Below, one piece after another: positions 57,255-64,000 of a stretch of 64,000 nt of DNA. Under the pieces are notes generated by a model. It saw only the letters and a program-made list of their open reading frames with translations, ran no database searches and was not told the origin of the DNA. How positions within the stretch are numbered: position 1 is the first letter of the stretch; each line of letters opens with the position of its first letter. This DNA is from Erythroxylum novogranatense (taxonomy: Eukaryota > Streptophyta > Magnoliopsida > Malpighiales > Erythroxylaceae): the NCBI GenBank assembly GCA_029891385.1, contig CM057228.1, positions 28,524,214-28,588,213 on the forward strand, given 5' to 3'. The position numbers and the translations under genes were made by a program.

Positions 57255-60200
57255 TGTCAGACCCTGATCCCGGGAGCCCGACTGTCCCGGGATGTGAGCC
57301 CGAGTGGAGCCCATCCCCGAGACACTTGCCTTGCTGAGACCTTAAACTTGACACTCTTACTCTTACTATAGTACCATGAACATCGGAACTGCTTTTGAGC
57401 CCAACTTTCGTTGTCCGAAACCTTGCGCTTATAATCTTGCAGGATTCTTAATTGTAACTCCACCTTCGTGGCAAGCACACACCATGTATACACTAAAATC
57501 ATGGGTTGACTTATTCATATAATTTGTAGCTTTATGTCTCAAGTTCTCCTGAAACAAGAATCACCTTAATCGAGTCATATACTCAAGATACACTCCAAAA
57601 CCTAAGAGAGTTCATACCAAACATGCCCTCTTAACTGACCTTTCACTTGTTTTAGAACAAACTTTCTCAATTTAACTCCAATTGACACCGGATTTTATGG
57701 AGTGAAAGATATGTGTCTTATAAATCCAATGGTTCAAGCCTCACCTCATTTGGAGGTCGTATGAGGGAAATATGCCCAAAACAACGGACCATGCTCACTT
57801 CCGAAATCGAATCGAAACTCTTTTGGCGCGATTGCTATAACTTTTAATCTATAGCTCCAAATGTTTTCGTTCTTTCACCATATGAAATTAGACATCTAGA
57901 TCTACAACTCTTATGAAGACTACAAAGGCTGATTCTATCTCCTACATTCTGCAGCGTCCTATTTTTCCATCGTCTGATTTCTATCATCTGGTTTCTATCT
58001 TCTGCTTTCCTTCCTTCTGCTTTTCTATCTTCTGATTTCCTTCCTTCTGATTTCTATCTTTTGATTTCCTTCCTTCTGATTTCTATCTTCTGATTTCCTT
58101 CCTTCTGATTTTCTATCTCCTGATTTCCTTCTTCTTCTTTCTTTCCTTCTGCTTTTCTATCTTCTGATTTCCTTCCTTCTGATTTCTATCTTCTGATTTC
58201 CTTCCTTCTGCTTTTTATCTTCTGATTTCCTTCCTTCTGATTTCTATCTTCTGATTTCCTTCCTTCTGCTTTTCTATCTTCTGATTTCCTTCCTTCTGCT
58301 TTTCTATCTTCTGATTTCTATCTTCTGTTTTTCTATCGTCTGATTTCCTTCCTTCTGATTTCTATCTTCTGATTTCCTTCCTTCTGCTTTTTATCTTGAT
58401 TTCCTTCCTTCGCTTTTCTATCTTCGATTTCTATCTTCGCTTTTCTATCTTCCGATTTCCTTCCTTCGATTTCTATCTTCCGATTTCCTTCCTTCGCTTT
58501 TCTATTTTCTGATTTCTATCTTCCGATTTCCTTCCTTCGCTTTTTATCTTCGATTTCCTTCCTTCGCTTTTTATCTTGATTTCCTTCCTTCTCGATTTCT
58601 ATCTTCGATTTCCTTCCTTCGCTTTTCTTCTTGATTTCCTTCCTTCCTTTTCTATCTTCCGATTTCTATCTTCGCTTTTCTATCTTCCGATTTCCTTCCT
58701 TCGATTTCTATCTTCGATTTCCTTCCTTCTGCTTTTCTATCTTCCGATTTCCTTCCTTCGCTTTTTATCTTCCGATTTCCTTCCTTGATTTCTATCTTGA
58801 TTTCCTTCCTTCCGATTTTCTATCTCCGATTTCTATCTTACGCTTTCTTTCATTCGCTTTTCTATCTTGATTTCCTTCCTTCGCTTTCTAGTAAGGATCA
58901 TATCTTTTGACTCCGAACTCCAAATTTAGCAAACGATATACCCTTGGAAAACTCTAAACTCCTACTACAATCTTCATGAAGACTCATTGATCTAATTCAT
59001 ACCCGAAGAGGGTCTAATATTGAGTAAGCATGTCAAATTTAGGAAAATTTGACAGACATCCCCTTAAAATGCAACTACCCAATTTTCAATTCTAAGACTT
59101 CCACCGCATAAAACTCATCATACAACCTCATATAACATGATTAAACCCTAAGGTATCTTCAAACACCATTCGAAGCAACAGCCACACTCTTAATCATCTA
59201 TCATATCCAAACTATAACAATGATTCAATTGTCTTAAACATACATGGATTTCTCAAAATACATTAAAACTGAACATTTTTGCTTTCATAATTCATTCATT
59301 CCATCTTCATCAAATCATGTCATATTCATACAATGCTTTAGTGGGCATTTCAATCCCAATTACAATGAAGTTTCAAAATACAATATCTTCTCAAATGCAA
59401 CTAAAGCATTGTTTTACAAAATCATTTCAAAACAAAATCAAAAGAAAAACTTGAGTAAATGCCTTTAAGCTTGCTCCTCGGGATCCCGCTCATTTCTGGA
59501 AAATTTTTAGGGGTGTGTCAGCTCCGTGGGTAACACATTTATATTTATATATCAAGCAATCCTATTAGTTATTCATACTTTTAGCAATCTTTCAATACAA
59601 TCATAATACATGCATCATGCAATGTTCATCAATACTCAAACATAATTTCTCACAATTCAATCATTCATCATTCTTGCATTTTCATGTATTCACATATGAA
59701 ACACATCAAATGGCTCGGTAAGTCCTTATTCTTGGCAACCATATAGTCTTATTTCATGAGTCTATATGGGCAAATCTTCAGAGTCCAAATGTTGGATCAT
59801 CCTATGCCACAATCGGGCAGGCCGGGCGAAGGCTTCATGGTCAAAGTGCACGTGGCATTCTTAGGACAATACCTTACCCACATAACATAGCAATCATGAA
59901 TCATACAAGGAAATTGGACTGTTCTTATCCAATTCATTGTTTCTTTGAAATCATCTTTTCATACATCGTTCATGCCTTTCATTATATTCATTCAACAAGT
60001 TTCTTCATGACAGTTTCACTCATCATCAAGCATTTAATACACTCACATTCATCATTCCATCACACACATTTAATACAACAACCAAGTGATCAAAGCTCAT
60101 TAATGTCATGCATTTATTTACATTTGTAGCTTATATACATAAAGATAAATATGAAACCCACCTTTTATCCTTGCTTAAACTTGCCTAAGGAAGTTCCTCT

Positions 60201-60981
60201 CCTTATTCTTCTCCTCTTTCTTGTCCTCCTTCAAGCATAACAAGAAAATAACCCCATATCAACATAAGGTTTAGAAATTGAAATACCTAAAAATCTAAAT
60301 CATGAAATTCATAAGAGAATCACTAGACCCATCTTATTCTTCATCTTTCTAACCAAAACCCAAACAAAAACTTAACCTTAAACCAAGAACTTACCTTAAA
60401 TCCTTAACCAACCAAGTGGTTTCTTGGTTCAAAGTGAAGCTTAGACTCTCCTCCACACTTTTCTTCTTGGACTTTCTTCAAAACCCACTCACTTTCATGG
60501 AAATGCCAAACCCTAACAAGCCTCTTCTTTCTCCTTTTCCTCCTCCTTTCACGACACTCTTCTTCCTCTCCTCCAAATTTCGTTTCTATCTTCTTTTCCT
60601 ACAAAATCACTTATCTCCTTCCTTATATACTCCTTTCTAAATTACTTAAGCCCAATAAGCCTAAGCCCAACTTACTTCCTTCTTCTTTCTTCTTCTTCTT
60701 TTCATTTCTCCTCCTTACTTACTCAAGCCCACTAACTCTTTTCCTTCAGCCCATTGCATTAAATTCTCTCTTCTTTCTCACTTCATTTGGAACCAAAGCC
60801 CAATTAATACATTAATTACACCTAACTCACCTAAGTCCAACTAACATATTTAACTTCATAAATTCTTCACCTAACTCATTAATGCTATCATATATTAATT
60901 TATGACACCTTAATTAATGCTAATCTAACTTAATCAATTTAATCTAATCATGATTAATCCTAAAAAATTTTGGGGCTAACA
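57255..60981 (-). mobile_element. Solo LTR L (3,727 bp), target duplication GGAGG
   Basis: On the plus strand it begins TGTCAGACCCTGATCCC and ends TTTTGGGGCTAACA. GGAGG flanks it at 57250-57254 and 60982-60986. It is the same family as solo LTR E on the opposite strand, for example the stretches at 59700-59830 and 9950-10100. The open frames inside (57257-57502, 58576-58870 and others) come from low-complexity text. Confidence 0.93.
57955..58890 (-). repeat. Long TTCTGATTTCCTTCC array in solo LTR L
   Basis: About 930 bp of words such as CTTCTGATTTCCTTC, TTCTATCTTCTGATTTC and CTTCTGCTTTTCTATC. Up to about 58390 nearly every word has TTCTG. From there to 58870 nearly every word has TTCG, TTCCG or TTG at the same place. 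The matching place in solo LTR E has the TGTCCGTT palindromes instead. Confidence 0.93.
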
Positions 60982-60986
60982 GGAGG

Positions 60987-61345
60987 AATGTGATAAGGTT
61001 GACATGTCAATCTCTCTGTTGCTCTAGATGATATATCCTAGATATTTAAAATACTTCTTTTGCAGTGTAACTTCTGAATCAATCTTTACCTCTACATATG
61101 TAACCACCCTATGTCTTGAAAAGTTACACTTCATGTACTCATTCTTAGTCCTACTCAATCTAAAGCGCTTCGAGTCTAATATATCCCTCCAAAGTTCAGG
61201 CTTGGCATTGACTCCCTTATTTTGTCTCATCAACTAAAATAATGTCATCAGCAAATAATATGCACCAAGACACACCTCCTTTGATATTCTCAGTGAGCTC
61301 ATCAATCACTACTGCAAATAAGAAGGGGCTTAAAGGAAACACATA
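60987..61345 (-). pseudogene. RTE-like non-LTR reverse transcriptase fragment
   Basis: On the minus strand: FPLSPFLFAVVIDELTENI, then the catalytic block LFADDIILVDE, then (61233-61024) GVNAKPELWRDILDSKRF, RLSRTKNEYMKCNF and KYLGYII. This order and wording are those of plant RTE-type non-LTR retrotransposon RTs. A frame change lies near 61230. Both ends are lost: upstream at about 61345, downstream where solo LTR L enters. Reverse transcription at a nicked target was its role. Confidence 0.88.
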
Positions 61346-61484
61346 TATTTATCAATCACAATAATGGATCAAGTGGAACATATAAAAAGAAAAGCATATA
61401 ATTTAAGTATAAATGAATAGCAACAATTTCGTGAATAATTTGGAAAAGGAACTTTGAATGGTGTGATATTGAACGTATAAAGCT
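61346..61484. other. Short AT-rich flank between the LINE fragment and the copia LTR
   Basis: About 140 bp with no recognised motif. It ends with AAGCT, the predicted target duplication of the copia element to its right. Confidence 0.35.
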
Positions 61485-62829
61485 TGTTAGAAATATTCAA
61501 GATAGAACAAAATCACACAGATCATATTAAATAGGATCATTTGCATATGTATACAAAAAAAAAATCACATACTTGGATTGTTGTAATAATTCCATCGATT
61601 AAAGAAAACTTTTCTGTAGATTTTTTAATAAAGAGGTTTATGTTTAAAAGATAACAATTATACTTTTTTCTTTATTTTTAAATTCAAAAAATCTTAACTA
61701 CCTTTGTTATCTAAAGTATAATGACCATGATACCCCTCATTGATGTATGTGATTTATTATCTCCCACTCACACATGATGGGTTTTAATCTAATTAAAAAA
61801 ACTCTGTAGTGCTCATACTTGTTCAATAACTGGTGTGACCAGCATACTACGAGAGTACATTGCCATATATCTGTTAGGAGTATATGACAACTCGATTAAC
61901 AAATTGATTCTAGGACTTAAGTGTCCTTAAGTAGATATTGTATGCTATACCCTAGATCATATCTCGCATTTGCACTTTTCTTTGATCTCATTTAGTTTCT
62001 TGTGTCATGACTATATTTAAGTTATCTACTAAAGAGATGATGGCCATCTACGAATACTTTTCATGCGAGTCATTGATCAAGAAAATGACCTTCCTCTATT
62101 CTCAATTCTCTTTTGAATTAAATTTAATTTGCTTTCTTAGAATTATTCCATAGGATCGCATCTTACATGATCTTTTAGCAATAAACTAAAGTAACAAACC
62201 TTAAATTCAATTCTTAAGAATAAACAAGAGTCATAAGGGTATATGATGAGGTGCTTCTCAACCTCAAGGGTCTCACACAATGTAAGATGAGATCTGGCGA
62301 ATTACATTAATCCCTTTTTGTGGTCAGTTGTACACATATGGCACAAGTCATGTGCTACAGTATTTATTCACTTCATTTAACTTGAACATCTTTCATTTAC
62401 GAAATACTGTACAGATTATAGTTTAAACATACTCAATGTTTAACTTGAGTGATCTACTTAAAAACTATCCAGAACTTACATCTAACAACGTAAGACAGAT
62501 ATAGTCGTTAACAAATCATAATGAACCAATTTTCTTGTGGCATTTATGGTTTAAGTTTCTTGCTCTCAATTATTACCTATATAATAAAGTTTAAACATGC
62601 CTCATCTCTAGCGAACATAAACACCATAGGTGATTTCCCGTGTGAGAGGGCCAATCTATAATCTGTCTTATATACTTGTGATTCATCCCAAAATATATTT
62701 ATGCAAAAACACATATACTCATGAATTAAATGATACTCAATGTATAATCTTCATTAGACATTATATCCAAAATATGACATTATAATTAGTGAACATACAT
62801 AGAGAAATGTTTATCAATATATTTCAACA
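61485..62829 (-). repeat. Probable 3' LTR of copia element G
   Basis: Lies directly after the end of the pol of G on the minus strand. Candidate borders are TGTTAGAAATATTC at 61485 and ATATATTTCAACA ending at 62829, which form inverted ends of the TGTT(A)GAAATAT type. I see no polypurine tract beside the inner border, so the borders are provisional. The second LTR lies off the right edge. Confidence 0.5.
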
Positions 62830-64000
62830 TCTATGTAGTCCTAGTGACTTTACATGTCTAATGTATAAATCTATGAAAATTGGCTTTGTCATTAGATCTG
62901 CGATCATATCTCGCATAGATATATATCTCATGTTCACTTCTCCTCATACAGCTATATCTTTCATATAATTATACTTGGTATCTATGTGCTTTGTCTTACA
63001 ATAAAATTTGGGGTTTTTAGTATAAGCGATTGCAGCTTAATTATAACAGTTGACGGTCACTAGATTAATTTCACTTTTAATGACTCCCAACTGCACTAAG
63101 AATTGATGAACTCACAAACCCTCTTATACTGCAGTTGAGAATGCTATAAATTCAGCTTCCATTGTAGATAATGCAACGCAAGATTGTTTCTTACTTTCCT
63201 ATGATATTGCTCCATAGTTTAGTAAGAATACATATCCTAAGCTAGATTTTCTTTCATGTAAATCTCCTCCCCAGTCTGTATCTGTATACCACTTGTATAC
63301 GTAGATCATTTCTTTGATAACATAATGCATAGTCCTTAGCTCCCTTTAGATACCTTAATATTCTCTTTATTGCTTTCCATTGTGCTTAGCCTGGATTTGA
63401 TTGATATCTACTCACCATCCCAACAACATAACAAATATCTAGTCTTGTACACATTATTGCATACATAAGACTTCCAACTGCGCTAAAGTAGGGAACATTC
63501 TTCATTTGTTCCTGTTCTTGTGGCTTTGATGGGCAATTTCTCTTACTAAGGCCTTCGTTTTTAGCCATAGGATTTTCAATTGGTTTGGAATCTTGCATAC
63601 GGAATCGTTCAAGAATTCTTTGAATGTACATCTCTTGTGAAAGCGATAACAATCTCTTCGAAAGATCTCTTAAAATCTTGACTTTAAGAGTGTATATCGC
63701 TTCACTCATTTCTTTCATTTCAAATTCAAATGATAACCTATCTTTGATTTACGTAAGAAACACACAGTCATTATAAGCAATCAATATATCATCCACATAT
63801 AAAAATAAAATTGCGAATTTATCTTTGGATTTCTTAACATAGACACAATGGTCTTCATCGATCATTTGAAATCATACGAAATGATTACTTTATGAAAATG
63901 AATGTACCATTGTCTTAAAGACTGCTTTAGGCCATAAATTGTTTTTAATAACTGACATACCTTATTTTCTTGACCTGCCTTGATGATCCCTTCAGGTTGT
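62830..64000 (-). pseudogene. Copia element G: RT end and RNase H, decayed, running off the right edge
   Basis: On the minus strand from the edge: QPEGIIKAGQENKVCQLLKT, IYGLKQSLRQWYIHF, LYVDDILIA (polymerase motif), the frame 63718-63386 with LKVKILRDLSKRLLSLSQ and VGSLMYAIMCTRLDICYVV, then RNase H pieces (KKQSCVALSTMEAEFIA, KTKHIDTKYNYMKD, MRDMIADLMTKPI) and the end HVKSLGLHRC. Most parts need a frame change or cross a stop, so it is older than copia B and of another lineage. Integrase and gag would lie to the right of the window. Confidence 0.88.

Noticed and set aside
58576..58870. Phe/Leu/Ser-rich frames that resemble membrane proteins
   Set aside because: Frames through the TTTCCTTCC array of solo LTR L.
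61480..62829. Firm borders for the LTR of copia G
   Set aside because: No polypurine tract was found at the inner end and the second LTR is off the window, so the borders are kept as provisional only.

Overview
This window is repeat-rich nuclear DNA from a flowering plant. No gene with a cellular function is visible. Nearly every base belongs to transposable elements, mostly LTR retrotransposons nested in one another: Ty3/gypsy chromoviruses of Tekay/Del type (gag starting MPPRRRTR, one chromodomain-like pol end), a Ty1/copia element, a MULE DNA-transposon relic, a non-LTR (RTE-like) fragment and tRNA-derived SINE-like units. The plant assignment rests on the primer sites complementary to initiator-Met tRNA (TGGTATCAGAGC) and on the plant-type gag, pol and MULE sequences. 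I cannot name the species. Gene-free DNA with giant LTRs and many solo LTRs fits heterochromatin.

Layout, using my own letters. H: LTR part on the minus strand, off the left edge to 2309, inserted in the pol of D. D: minus-strand gypsy element 2310-12473, with gag-pol at 2310-6515, primer site at 6661-6675 and its 5' LTR at 6680-12473. That LTR is itself split by solo LTR E (8285-12271, target duplication CTCTT). D sits in the gag of C. C: plus-strand gypsy element 12474-22395 (left end off window); its pol is split by solo LTR D2 (14561-17383, AATTG) and it ends in a 3.5 kb LTR. C sits at a CCAAT site in the 3' LTR of A. A: old minus-strand gypsy element 22396-39925; its 5' LTR is split by B. 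B: plus-strand copia element 28573-38322 (GCGGG), with both 1.83 kb LTRs.

Right half. A MULE transposase relic (about 40400-41395 and 48458-48543) is cut by solo LTR I (41396-48457, CAAAC), which is cut in turn by F (42346-46913, ATACT), a gypsy element with a microhomology-type internal deletion. Then come AT-rich DNA with a GRF-zinc-finger remnant (about 49690-49900), a trinucleotide microsatellite (50505-50940), an LTR-like stretch J from 51046, solo LTR K inside J (51118-55169), a SINE-like cluster (55856-56731), solo LTR L (57255-60981, GGAGG), an RTE-like reverse transcriptase fragment (60987-61345), and the 3' part of a decayed minus-strand copia element G to the right edge.

The coding remnants do not form a pathway. 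They are decayed polyproteins: gag (particle), protease, reverse transcriptase/RNase H and integrase. The notable signals lie in non-coding LTR DNA: (1) a hypervariable short-repeat cassette at a similar place in the LTRs, whose repeat words are shared between otherwise different LTR classes; (2) a conserved GTTGTGAC/GTCACAAC inverted bracket followed by a twin hairpin; (3) a patchy loss of the middle base in CTG/CAG triplets that explains many apparent frameshifts and looks like either a sequencing error at methylated CHG sites or a real mutation signature.
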